A stretch of 64,000 nt of DNA, from assembly GCA_023430885.1 (NCBI GenBank), contig JAEYYH010000026.1:62001-126000 (forward strand), written 5' to 3'. The notes under the pieces were generated by a model. It saw nothing but the letters and a program-made list of their open reading frames with translations. It had not been told where the DNA came from and searched no databases. The position numbers were made by a program, and so were the translations under genes. Positions 1-8,479 of this stretch are shown here, in pieces (position 1 is the first letter of the stretch; every line of letters begins with the position of its first letter). The stretch is from Bacillota bacterium. Its GTDB lineage: Bacteria; Bacillota_I; Bacilli_A; RF39; UBA660.

Positions 1-1
1 T

Positions 2-640
2 CATAAATATGTATCAGTTAGAATGAACGAGATATTGGGCAGATTAAATACAAAGCTAATTACATGTCATATTGGAAATGGTGCTAGTATAAGTGCAGTT
101 TCTAATGGCAAATGTATTAATACATCAATGGGACTTACACCTAATGCTGGTTTAATAATGGGATCTCGTTGTGGTGATATAGATGCTACTATAGTTCCAT
201 ATATAATGAATAAAACTGGAATGACACCTAATGAAGTAGACACTGCTTTAAATAAGCAAAGCGGTTTACTTGGAATAAGTGGAGTTAGTAGTGATTCTAG
301 AGATGTTGAAGCAGGAATAAATGATGGAAATGATAGATGTTTACTTGCTCAAAAAATGTATGTTAGAAGAGTAATTGATTATATTGCCAAATACTATGTT
401 GAGCTTGGTGGAGCAGATGCCATTGTATTTACAGCTGGAGTTGGTGAAAATTCAATTAGTACTAGAAGAGAAATTATGGATGGTTTAAAAGTTTTAGGAG
501 TAGAAGTAGATGAAGAAGCAAATGAAACTCGTGGACAAGAAATAATGATTAGTACAAAAGAATCAAAAATTCCATGTTATGTAATACCAACTGATGAAGA
601 GGTAATGATTGCAAGAGACACATATGATTTTATAAAATAG
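2..640 (+). CDS. ackA: Acetate kinase, C-terminal part (cut by window edge)
   Basis: Acetate kinase interconverts acetate + ATP and acetyl phosphate + ADP in the cytosol, the substrate-level ATP step of fermentation. The frame is already open at base 2 and reads HKYVS before the first ATG at 23, so this is the 3' part of a gene starting outside the window. Family motifs are clear: CHIGNGASISAV (phosphate-binding loop), SMGLTPNAGLIMGSRCGDID, and near the end FTAGVGENS. About 212 residues of the usual 400 are visible. It ends 16 bases before nrnA and probably shares its transcript. The residues seen are those expected of an active enzyme. The call is firm; only the 5' end is missing. Confidence 0.95.
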   Translation, partial: HKYVSVRMNEILGRLNTKLITCHIGNGASISAVSNGKCINTSMGLTPNAGLIMGSRCGDIDATIVPYIMNKTGMTPNEVDTALNKQSGLLGISGVSSDSRDVEAGINDGNDRCLLAQKMYVRRVIDYIAKYYVELGGADAIVFTAGVGENSISTRREIMDGLKVLGVEVDEEANETRGQEIMISTKESKIPCYVIPTDEEVMIARDTYDFIK

Positions 641-656
641 GAAGTAGTCGATAAAG

Positions 657-1616
657 ATGAATAATAAGTACTATAAAATATATCGCAAGATAAAAAAATA
701 TAATACAATAGTAATTGCTAGACATGTAGGAGCAGACCCTGATGCTTTAGGTAGTCAGATGGCATTAAAAACAGCCATCCTTGATAAGTTTCCTAAAAAG
801 AAGGTTTATGCTGTTGGAGCACCAGCTTCGACATTTAAATATTTAGGAACACTTGATAGGTTTAGCGAAGAAATGTATGAAAACAGTTTACTTATTGTTT
901 TAGACACTCCTGATGCAAAAAGAGTAGATGGGGTTATGCCAGAACAATTTAAATATTCAATAAAAATTGATCATCATCCATTTGTAGATGAGTTTTGTAA
1001 AATAGAATGGATTGATGATAGTGCTAGTAGTGCATCACAACTAGTATTAGAATTAATTAATAAGACACCATTAAAATTAACAAAAGAAGTAGCAGAAAAA
1101 ATATTTGTTGGAATAGTAGCAGATACGAACAGGTTTCTATTTAAATATACTACTCCAAAAACATTTAAATTGGTATCTAATATGATTAAGGATACTGATT
1201 TGGAATTTACTGAATTATACGAAAGTTTATATTTGAGACCTATAAAAGAAATTAGATTTCAAGGTTATATTGCTGATAATATGACAGTAACAGCCAATGG
1301 TTTTGGCTATATGAAAATTAGTAATGATGAACTTAAAAAATATAATGTTGATGCAGCAACTGCTGGAAATATGGTTAATAATTTTAACTATATAAATGAA
1401 GTATATGCATGGGCGATATTTTCAGAGGATGTAGCAAATGATGTTATAAGAGGTTCAATTAGATCAAGAGGACCAATAATTAATGAAGTTGCTTCACACT
1501 TTGGTGGTGGTGGCCACATATTTGCTAGTGGTGTACGTTTAAAATCTGAAGAAGATAATGACAAATTAATAGCTGAACTAGATGAAGCTTGCCGCATTTA
1601 TGCAAAAGAGAAATAG
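657..1616 (+). CDS. nrnA: NrnA-like DHH phosphoesterase (nanoRNase / pAp phosphatase)
   Basis: A DHH/DHHA1 phosphoesterase of 319 residues, the usual NrnA length. NrnA enzymes degrade 2-5 nt RNA fragments and remove the 3' phosphate from pAp in the cytosol. Visible motifs in order: HVGADPDALGSQ near residue 23 (metal-binding motif I), LDTPD near 83, DHHPF near 106 (the DHH motif), and the DHHA1 substrate loop GGGGHIFASG near 280. The ATG follows GGAAG 12 bases upstream. It is 16 bases after ackA and ends in a strong terminator. A c-di-AMP phosphodiesterase of the GdpP type is unlikely because there are no PAS or GGDEF domains; a stand-alone DhhP-type enzyme cannot be excluded from sequence alone. 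Confidence 0.88.
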   Translation: MNNKYYKIYRKIKKYNTIVIARHVGADPDALGSQMALKTAILDKFPKKKVYAVGAPASTFKYLGTLDRFSEEMYENSLLIVLDTPDAKRVDGVMPEQFKYSIKIDHHPFVDEFCKIEWIDDSASSASQLVLELINKTPLKLTKEVAEKIFVGIVADTNRFLFKYTTPKTFKLVSNMIKDTDLEFTELYESLYLRPIKEIRFQGYIADNMTVTANGFGYMKISNDELKKYNVDAATAGNMVNNFNYINEVYAWAIFSEDVANDVIRGSIRSRGPIINEVASHFGGGGHIFASGVRLKSEEDNDKLIAELDEACRIYAKEK

Positions 1617-1638
1617 ATAATTCTATTTCTCTTTTATA
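1604..1638 (+). terminator. Rho-independent terminator after nrnA
   Basis: A perfect 14-bp inverted repeat (1604-1617 with 1622-1635, four-base loop TAAT). Its 3' arm ends in TTTT. It overlaps the nrnA stop codon. Confidence 0.8.
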
Positions 1639-1699
1639 TTACAAAAATGTTATTTTATTTTGTGAACATTTCGTGTATAATTTATATAGGAGGATAGTT

Positions 1700-3316
1700 A
1701 TGAAAAACAAAGTTATTAATGAAAAAAAACAAAGCAACATTGTAATAAATCTTATTATTACAATAGTTTCAGCCTTAGTTATATATTTCTTCTTTTTACC
1801 TGCACTTAATCTAAGTAGTATAGGTTTTTGGATATATATAATAATTATAATAGGTATTTTTACAGTCCTAGGATTAATTCCTAATGTTGACTCAAAGGGA
1901 AGATTGACTGGTAGTATGAAATCATTATCAATTTGTGGTATAACAATAGTTACTATATTCGTAGGAATATTTTTAATTAATTTTATATTATCACCATTAT
2001 TTTCTTCAAAGAAATATTCAGAGCGTATTTCTGTAAATGAAGATGGTAATTTTTTAGAAGATATAGAATTAGTAGATTTTAATACTTTACCACTTCTTGA
2101 TAAAGATTCAAGTCAAAAATTAGGCGACAGAGTTATGGGGCAGATGCCTGAATTAGTATCACAATTTTATGTATCTGATTTATATACTCAGATAAACTAT
2201 AATGATGATATAGTTAGAGTTACTCCACTTGAATATAATGGGTTCTTTAAGTATTTAGCAAATCATAAAAATGGTGTTACTGGATATATTACAGTTAATT
2301 CTGTAACTGGAGCATCAGAACTTACTAAATTAGATAAAGGTATGAAATATATGCCTTCAGCTATTTTAATGGAAAATCTTAATAGAAAACTAAGATTCAG
2401 TTATCCAACAAAAATATTTGGTGAAAAAACATTTGAACTTGATAATGATGGTAATCCATATTGGATAGTACCTTCTATAAAGTATTCTGGTATCGAACTT
2501 CTTGAAGAAGTAGAGGGTGTTATAATTTTAGACCCGATAACTGGTAAGTCTGATTATTATGATGTAAAAGATGTTCCGACTTGGGTAGATCATGTTTATA
2601 GTGCAGATCTAATTGTTGAACAATTAGATGACTGGGGACAATATAAAGATGGATTTTTAAATAGTGTGTTTGGTCAAAAGAATGTTACTATGACAACTGA
2701 TGGTTATAACTATATGGTTATGAATGATGATGTATATTTATATACTGGTATCACTTCAGTTGCAAGTGACGAATCAAATCTAGGATTTATTTTAACAAAT
2801 ATGCGTACAAAAGAAACAATTTTTTATCCAGTACCAGGTGCTGAAGAATTTAGTGCTATGGCAAGTGCTGAAGGACAAGTACAACAAATGAAATATACAG
2901 CTTCATTCCCATTATTAATTAATTTAAATGGAAAAGCTACGTATTTATTATCTTTAAAAGATGATGCTGGACTTGTAAAAATGTATGCTTTTGTAGATGT
3001 AGCTGATTATCAAAAGGTTGTTGTTACAGATGCTTCAGAAGGTATAGAAAAGGCTGCACAAAATTATTTGGGCGAATCTTCTATAGAGGTAGATGAGGAT
3101 ACACTTACAACAAAAGAGATAACAGTAAGCAGTGTTACAACTGCTATAATCAATGGCTATACATATTACTATATAACAGACACAGCTAATCAAAAATATA
3201 TGGTATCAATAACAGCTAACAAAGAATTATTACCATTTGTAGGTAAGGATACAAAAGTAACTGTTTCATATCAAAAAACTGATGCAAATGTTATAACTTT
3301 AACAAAGATTAAATAA
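1700..3316 (+). CDS. Large membrane-anchored protein, unknown function
   Basis: I do not recognise this 538-residue protein. Three hydrophobic segments lie near residues 13-35, 40-62 and 76-100, followed by about 430 hydrophilic residues that would lie outside the cell. The outer part contains two stretches resembling PepSY-type blocks (GYITVNSVTGAS and VIILDPITGKSD), both of the form 'hydrophobic-x-D/N-x-x-TG', which is only suggestive. The start at 1700 is chosen over an in-frame ATG at 1589 because AGGAGG sits just upstream and the longer version would overlap nrnA and its terminator. It has its own short intergenic region and a strong terminator, so it looks monocistronic. A surface sensory or wall-related role is possible but unproven. 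Confidence 0.7.
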   Translation: MKNKVINEKKQSNIVINLIITIVSALVIYFFFLPALNLSSIGFWIYIIIIIGIFTVLGLIPNVDSKGRLTGSMKSLSICGITIVTIFVGIFLINFILSPLFSSKKYSERISVNEDGNFLEDIELVDFNTLPLLDKDSSQKLGDRVMGQMPELVSQFYVSDLYTQINYNDDIVRVTPLEYNGFFKYLANHKNGVTGYITVNSVTGASELTKLDKGMKYMPSAILMENLNRKLRFSYPTKIFGEKTFELDNDGNPYWIVPSIKYSGIELLEEVEGVIILDPITGKSDYYDVKDVPTWVDHVYSADLIVEQLDDWGQYKDGFLNSVFGQKNVTMTTDGYNYMVMNDDVYLYTGITSVASDESNLGFILTNMRTKETIFYPVPGAEEFSAMASAEGQVQQMKYTASFPLLINLNGKATYLLSLKDDAGLVKMYAFVDVADYQKVVVTDASEGIEKAAQNYLGESSIEVDEDTLTTKEITVSSVTTAIINGYTYYYITDTANQKYMVSITANKELLPFVGKDTKVTVSYQKTDANVITLTKIK

Positions 3317-3318
3317 AT

Positions 3319-3346
3319 AAAAAAGACTTAATTAAGTCTTTTTTTG
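3319..3346. terminator. Bidirectional terminator
   Basis: A palindrome of AAAAAAGACTTA and its complement, flanked by A and T runs, between two convergent genes. It can serve both strands and overlaps the stop codon of the minus-strand gene. Confidence 0.8.
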
Positions 3347-3601
3347 TTTATACATTTTTTCTTCAATAGAACTACCTAGATATGATCCAATCATTGCACC
3401 TAGACAAAAAAAGAAAATTTTATATGGATTACTATCAACGTTTATAAGAACCATACTGGTACTTAATATCCAAATTAAAGATATTAATCCATTTAATATA
3501 GCCCCAGTCATCTTCTTGTTTTTCGCAATAACAATTATCCTAACTGTACCAAGCATATTTTCAATAATTTTATTAATAAATATAATTAAACATATAATCA
3601 T
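3332..3601 (-). CDS. Short UPF0316/DUF5698-like membrane protein
   Basis: An 89-residue membrane protein matching the N-terminal membrane half of the UPF0316 family (DUF5698): a helix with N-E-N-MLGTVRIIVIAKNKK, then a segment with W-LSTSMVL, then a glycine-rich helix ending GSYLGSSIEEK. Three membrane helices are visible. Full-length members carry a cytosolic DUF2179 domain after the membrane part; here the protein stops after the third helix, so it is a membrane-only version. The function of the family is not established. GGTGAT precedes the ATG. It is convergent with the preceding gene across a shared terminator. Confidence 0.72.
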   Translation of the reverse strand: MIICLIIFINKIIENMLGTVRIIVIAKNKKMTGAILNGLISLIWILSTSMVLINVDSNPYKIFFFCLGAMIGSYLGSSIEEKMYKQKKT

Positions 3602-3758
3602 ACAATCACCATTCTATTATGTACTTATATAATAAATCTTAACCATAGTAATTGCATATTTGAAATATTTTATATAATATACTTCTATTTAATGAATGAC
3701 TTCTTTTTATTATAGAAAACTTTTATAATGTACATAATAAAATAATAGGAGGAATTGT

Positions 3759-4157
3759 ATGAAAATAATTAATAAAGAGTCAGTAACTTACAAAAAAGGT
3801 TTTACGCTAATAGAATTAATTGCTGTAATTTTATTAATAGGCATAATTTCATTAATAACAGTGCCAACAGTATCAAATATAATACAAGAATCAAAAGAAA
3901 AAGCTTTTAAAGCACAAGCAATATATATATTTGAAGCTACGATGATATATTTATATGATAATGATTATGCTGATATACCATCAGAGGGACTTGATGTCAC
4001 TATAATAAATAGTATAGATCCAAATCCTTTTATAACCGGATATGTATTTAGAAATGCCAGTGGTAAATTTGAAATCGCTTATGTAAGTGATGGAAATTAT
4101 TGTGCAAATGGTGAAAAAAATAATTTAGTAATAACAAGAGGAACTTGTGATGTATAA
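3759..4157 (+). CDS. Type IV prepilin-like protein
   Basis: A 132-residue secreted protein with a classical prepilin signal: YKKG then FTLIELIAVILLIG, predicting cleavage after Gly14 and Glu at mature position 5. A hydrophobic helix of about 20 residues follows, then a small globular part with two C-terminal cysteines (NYCANG and GTCDV) that could form the pilin disulfide loop. AGGAGG lies just upstream of the ATG. No prepilin peptidase, PilB/PilC ATPase or other assembly gene is in the window, so whether it enters a pilus, a competence pseudopilus or only the membrane is unknown. The downstream two-component genes and the two small Cys-pair proteins at 6407 and 6904 may belong with it. Confidence 0.8.
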   Translation: MKIINKESVTYKKGFTLIELIAVILLIGIISLITVPTVSNIIQESKEKAFKAQAIYIFEATMIYLYDNDYADIPSEGLDVTIINSIDPNPFITGYVFRNASGKFEIAYVSDGNYCANGEKNNLVITRGTCDV

Positions 4158-4425
4158 AGCTTGATAAAATTCCATTATATTTGTGATTTCAAATTTTGTA
4201 TGTTGTGTATTGCCTTCCATAATTTCCCATACTTTAAACAAAATATGTACATAATTATGTAATATACTTATAACAGTGGAGGTGATAAGAGAAAAATAAT
4301 AACAAACAAATATTAAAAATAATAATGTAAAACTTAAAATAAAATAATACACTCTAAAATATAAACGAAATGAAGGTGATAGATTAAAGAATAAAAAAAT
4401 GATATACTACTAATGAGGTGTTAAA

Positions 4426-5085
4426 ATGTATAAAATTTGTTTAGTAGAAGATGAAATCAATTTAAATAACCTTATTAAGAATTATTTAGAACATGAAAAT
4501 TATGAAGTAGTCCAAAAGTTTAGTGGAAATGAAGCTATAAATTATGTAGGGACAGAAAATATTGATCTATGGATTCTTGATATAATGCTTGGCGATGATA
4601 TAAGTGGTTATGATATAATCAAAAAAATAAGAGAAAAATCTCCTTTAGTTCCTGTGATATTTACATCAGCACGTGATCAAGATTTAGATAAAATAATTGG
4701 TCTAGAACTTGGAAGTGATGATTATGTTACAAAACCATATTCTCCTAAAGAGTTAGTTCTTAGAGTAAATAAGTTAATTGGTAGAGTTTATAATAAGGTT
4801 GAAGAAAAACTTAGATATGAAAATTATGAAATAGATGCTACAAAAAGAGAAGTCGTTGCTAGCGGCAAAGAAGTAAAATTAACAACACTTGAATTTGATT
4901 TATTGATGTTATTTATTAACAACAAAAACAAATCTTTTAGTAGAGAAGAAGTATTAACCAGTGTATGGGGGACAGATTATTTTGGAAGTGATAGGGTAGT
5001 TGATGACTTAGTAAGAAGACTAAGAAAAAAAATGCCTAATATGCGTATAAATACTTTGTATGGATATGGATATAGATTATCATGA
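4426..5085 (+). CDS. OmpR-family response regulator
   Basis: A 219-residue regulator with an N-terminal receiver domain and C-terminal winged-helix DNA-binding domain. The acidic pocket (E8, D9), the phospho-acceptor Asp52 in LWILDIML, Thr80 and Lys103 (VTKPY) are all present, so phosphorylation should work. The effector part ends with the typical VVDDLVRRLRKK recognition region and YGYGYRL strand. The stop overlaps the start of the downstream kinase by four bases (ATGA), so the pair is translationally coupled. The target is unknown; neighbours are a prepilin upstream and two bitopic proteins downstream. Confidence 0.93.
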   Translation: MYKICLVEDEINLNNLIKNYLEHENYEVVQKFSGNEAINYVGTENIDLWILDIMLGDDISGYDIIKKIREKSPLVPVIFTSARDQDLDKIIGLELGSDDYVTKPYSPKELVLRVNKLIGRVYNKVEEKLRYENYEIDATKREVVASGKEVKLTTLEFDLLMLFINNKNKSFSREEVLTSVWGTDYFGSDRVVDDLVRRLRKKMPNMRINTLYGYGYRLS

Positions 5086-6347
5086 TAAAAAAATTCAATT
5101 TGTCTAAACAATTACTATGTATAGTAATTGTAATATTTGGAGTAATAACTGTTGCAATAGGATATTTACTTCCTAAAGTATTACTACCAGTTTATGAAAG
5201 TAATATATATACAATTTTAAAGCAACCATTAGAATTTATGAACGATACTAACTTTGACGATTATGAATTTAATTCAGATATCGCTTATTTATATATAACA
5301 AACGAAGGAAAAGTAATAGAGTCAACAAACTTAATCAATGTTATTAAAATATCTACTGAACAATTAATTAAAAGAATAGATAGTCAGTCTGGTAACTTTA
5401 CTTATCTAGGCAGTAAATATTACTATATTGCTGAAACAGATAATTATGTTACAAAGATAGCTATAACTAATGATAATTATATAATAACAATAAAAGAGGA
5501 AATAATTGACACCATATTTCCTATACTACTCTTCACGCTATTAATAATAGTTGGACTTGTGTTATTGTGGTCTCAACTATTAATAAAAAAAATTGAACGA
5601 CTAAAAGAAAAAATAGATAATTTAGATAATGATAATTATACAGACAGGTTTAATTACTATTTCGATGATGAACTTAAATCTTTATCAATATCCATCGATG
5701 ATATGAAAGATACCCTAAAAGAACAAGAAGAATATAAAAATCAAATGTATCAAAATATATCGCATGATTTTAAAACACCACTTACTGTAATAAAATCATA
5801 TATAGAAGGTATGGAAGATGGTATTCAAGATAAAGATGAAGGTGCTAGAATCATCAGCGAACAGGTAAACAAATTAGAATTAAAAGTACACTCCTTACTA
5901 TATTTAAATAAATTAAATTATATAAAAGATTTAGACAATTATAAACATGAAACTACAGATGTCTCTCGGGTTATAACAGAATCTGTAGAAAAGTTTAAAA
6001 TACAAAGGCCAGATGTTGAATGGGAAGTTAATATCATTGATAAAAAAAGTGATTTTAAAGGAACTTTTGATATGTGGGAAGCTATTATTGATAATTTACT
6101 AAATAATTTTGTTCGCTATGCCGAAAAAAATATAAAAATAATTATTAAAAACAATAAAATAACCTTATATAACGATGGACCTAACATCGACCCTAATATA
6201 CTAAACGATATTTTTACTCCGTATAAAAAAGGTATAAAAGGACAATTTGGTTTGGGCTTATCAATAGTAAAGAAAACTATAATGCTTTTTGGTTATGAAA
6301 TAACCGTTCATAACGAAAAGAAAGGAATTAGTTTTATAATTAAATAA
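5082..6347 (+). CDS. Sensor histidine kinase
   Basis: A 421-residue membrane kinase paired with the response regulator it overlaps. One helix near residues 10-33, an extracellular sensing region of about 105 residues, a second helix near 143-164, a short HAMP-like linker, then the HisKA domain with His228 in QNISHDFKTPLT, and an HATPase_c domain with N-box DNLLNNFVRYAE and G-box GLGLSIVKK. All catalytic boxes are intact. The extracellular part resembles no sensor domain I can name. It ends in a terminator, so the two-component pair forms its own unit or continues from the prepilin gene. Confidence 0.92.
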   Translation: MIKKFNLSKQLLCIVIVIFGVITVAIGYLLPKVLLPVYESNIYTILKQPLEFMNDTNFDDYEFNSDIAYLYITNEGKVIESTNLINVIKISTEQLIKRIDSQSGNFTYLGSKYYYIAETDNYVTKIAITNDNYIITIKEEIIDTIFPILLFTLLIIVGLVLLWSQLLIKKIERLKEKIDNLDNDNYTDRFNYYFDDELKSLSISIDDMKDTLKEQEEYKNQMYQNISHDFKTPLTVIKSYIEGMEDGIQDKDEGARIISEQVNKLELKVHSLLYLNKLNYIKDLDNYKHETTDVSRVITESVEKFKIQRPDVEWEVNIIDKKSDFKGTFDMWEAIIDNLLNNFVRYAEKNIKIIIKNNKITLYNDGPNIDPNILNDIFTPYKKGIKGQFGLGLSIVKKTIMLFGYEITVHNEKKGISFIIK

Positions 6348-6371
6348 AAGTAACGTAAGTTACTTTTTTTT
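6347..6371 (+). terminator. Terminator after histidine kinase
   Basis: AAAGTAAC and GTTACTTT (8 bp) separated by GTAA, followed by a T run. Confidence 0.75.
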
Positions 6372-6406
6372 ATGTTATAATTATATTAAGATAGAGGAGA
6401 ATTAAA

Positions 6407-6889
6407 ATGCAAAAGTTAGATTTAAATAAAAAAAAATATGAAGTAGAAATACCTAAAGAAGAAGTTACAAAAAAGAAACCCGTATTGTATAACGTTATTT
6501 TGATTATCGTTTTAGTTACTCTTATTTGTTTGTTTACATTTTTATTTAAAAAATATACAAACAAAGAGGCTTTAGCTACTCTTGAAAGTAGAGTTAACAT
6601 GACTATAAATTTAGCACGTGAGGTAGTAGATGATGAAAGTTATACAGAAGATTATCTGTTAATAAAGTTCCCTGATACTGAAGAAATTATTACTAAAGAT
6701 GGGAAAATGAATTTTAATAATAAAGAATTAGAAGAATTTTCAAATGGCTATATTATTGTTTATAAAGATAGTTCAATAGCTTTTAAGCTAAGTGATGGTG
6801 AATACTGTGCTTCTAAATCATATAATGATGCGTCATATAAGTTATTTATATTTGGTAATTGTTCTAATTATGACGTTGAATATAAATAG
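6407..6889 (+). CDS. Bitopic protein with C-terminal Cys pair, paralog of next gene
   Basis: A 160-residue protein of unknown function with a charged N-terminal 22 residues, one membrane helix (about 24-46) and an extracellular domain. It is clearly homologous to the next gene along its whole outer part: both have DYLL-x-FPD, a GYI(I)-x-YKD block and a final YCA-K ... IF-x-x-CS element. The spacing of the two final cysteines resembles that of the prepilin at 3759. AGAGGAG lies before the ATG. It sits 14 bases before its paralog, directly after a two-component system, so it may be a target or accessory of that system. No known domain is recognised. Confidence 0.72.
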   Translation: MQKLDLNKKKYEVEIPKEEVTKKKPVLYNVILIIVLVTLICLFTFLFKKYTNKEALATLESRVNMTINLAREVVDDESYTEDYLLIKFPDTEEIITKDGKMNFNNKELEEFSNGYIIVYKDSSIAFKLSDGEYCASKSYNDASYKLFIFGNCSNYDVEYK

Positions 6890-6903
6890 GGTGATTTTGT
6901 AAT

Positions 6904-7395
6904 ATGAAAACACACGAAACAACAATTCATGTTTATGATTATGGAAAGAAAAAGCGCAAACATCATAATGCAAAACTAAAAATATCAAATATCTTAAAAA
7001 TAGTATTACCGTTACTAGTACTTATATTTGCAGCATTTTGTATATATAAATATTCTAATAAAGATAAAATTAAAGAAATAGATAAAAAAATTGCTATGTC
7101 AATTGAATTAATGCAAAATGTTGTAAAAGATAAAAGCTTTGATGGCGATTATTTATTAGTAACATTTCCAGATAATTCAAAAGTTGTATCAAACGACGGT
7201 TATATAATTAATAATATAGGTTCTTCATATAAAGAGTTTGATGCAGGTTACATTATATTATATAAAGATGGAACATATAAATTCGAATTACAAGATACTG
7301 GATATTGTGCTACAAAAGATATTTATGATAAAAAATATCAGTTATTGATATTTAAAAAATGTTCAAGTAAAGAAGTTGATTACTTAAAAAAATAA
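6904..7395 (+). CDS. Bitopic protein with C-terminal Cys pair, tandem paralog
   Basis: A 163-residue protein, tandem duplicate of the preceding gene. The N-terminal cytosolic part is rich in Lys/His (KKKRKHHN), followed by one membrane helix near 32-50 and an outer domain with DYLLVTFPDNS, GYIILYKDG and GYCATK ... FKKCSS. The relative conservation of the outer domain and the divergence of the inner tail suggest that function lies outside the cell. It ends at a terminator shared with the convergent radical SAM gene. Function unknown. Confidence 0.72.
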   Translation: MKTHETTIHVYDYGKKKRKHHNAKLKISNILKIVLPLLVLIFAAFCIYKYSNKDKIKEIDKKIAMSIELMQNVVKDKSFDGDYLLVTFPDNSKVVSNDGYIINNIGSSYKEFDAGYIILYKDGTYKFELQDTGYCATKDIYDKKYQLLIFKKCSSKEVDYLKK

Positions 7396-7424
7396 AACAA
7401 TAGTTTATCTATTGTTTTATTTTG
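7390..7424. terminator. Bidirectional terminator
   Basis: A 14-bp perfect stem (7390-7403 with 7409-7422, loop TTTAT) with A and T runs on both sides, between convergent genes. Confidence 0.8.
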
Positions 7425-8350
7425 TCTCCTTGATAAATATCTTTTTTAACCATGGCTTTATCTATTTCATTTAGAACTCCAAACTTTTTTATTAACCATT
7501 CTGGTTCTACTAAATCGCTAGCTTTAGGATCACCAGTAATTCTATTAATAACTATTTCTGGTCGTAAATATTCAAGTTGTTCACATACTATATCAACATA
7601 CTCTTCTTTGGATAAGACGTGAAAATGCTCTTTCTTATACAAATTGGCAAGTTCTGTATTTTTTAATATATGTAGCATATGTATTTTTATTCCTTGGATA
7701 TCTAAGTTATTCAGATATTTAATGGTATCTATCATCATTTCTCTTGTCTCATATGGAAGTCCATTGATAATATGTACAACAACATTTATATTACGACTTC
7801 TTAACTTTTCCACCATATAATTAAAACATTCAAGAGTATGACAACGATTTATTAACAATGAAGTCTTTTCATGAATGGTTTGAAGTCCTAATTCCACAGT
7901 TAAGTATGTTTTTTTACTTAGCTTTTCTAAATAATCCACACATTCATCAGTTATAGCATCAGGACGTGTTGCAATTGAAAGACCAACAACATTTTTTTGT
8001 TTTAAAATAAGTTCGTATTTTTCTTTTAAAACATCAAGTGGCGCATATGTATTAGTGTTGGCTTGAAAATATCCGATATATTTACTATTTGGCCATTTCT
8101 TAGACATAATTTCTTTGACATCTTCAAATTGTTTTAGCAAGTTATCATTAACATTACCTGCATAATCGCCACTACCAAGACTAGAACAATATATACAACC
8201 TTTAGTTCCTACTTTACCATCCCTGTTAGGACAAGTAAAACCTGCATTTAAACTTACTTTAAATATTTTGGAATTAAATTTATGTTTATAAAAGTAATCT
8301 AAAGTGTGATATCTTTTATTAGAATCACTATATTTAAACAAATTTTTCAT
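7409..8350 (-). CDS. TIGR01212-family radical SAM protein (YhcC/YtqA-like)
   Basis: A 313-residue radical SAM enzyme of the Elp3-like YhcC/YtqA group. The Fe-S ligands are Cys40, Cys52 and Cys55 in TCPNRDGKVGTKGCIYC, the signature of this subfamily, and ELGLQTIHEKT and VVHIINGLPYET follow as expected of the SAM-binding TIM barrel. Length is normal. Members are widespread in Firmicutes and Proteobacteria, but the substrate is not settled. GGTGA precedes the ATG. It stands alone on the minus strand between terminators. Confidence 0.88.
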   Translation of the reverse strand: MKNLFKYSDSNKRYHTLDYFYKHKFNSKIFKVSLNAGFTCPNRDGKVGTKGCIYCSSLGSGDYAGNVNDNLLKQFEDVKEIMSKKWPNSKYIGYFQANTNTYAPLDVLKEKYELILKQKNVVGLSIATRPDAITDECVDYLEKLSKKTYLTVELGLQTIHEKTSLLINRCHTLECFNYMVEKLRSRNINVVVHIINGLPYETREMMIDTIKYLNNLDIQGIKIHMLHILKNTELANLYKKEHFHVLSKEEYVDIVCEQLEYLRPEIVINRITGDPKASDLVEPEWLIKKFGVLNEIDKAMVKKDIYQGDKIKQ

Positions 8351-8479
8351 ACTTTCACCTAATTTCTTAATAATTATACCATATTTTTTTGTGACGAAAG
8401 TGTGAAAAATAACAAAATAACTTTAAATTATTTAATAATCTTTAGAAATTTGCTATAATTAATATGGAGGTAATAGATA

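Noticed and set aside
4158..4425. Possible small gene between the prepilin and the response regulator
   Set aside because: GGAGGTGAT at about 4277 and GGTGAT at about 4375 lack a following start with a useful frame. A TATACT lies at about 4404. Otherwise AT-rich spacer.
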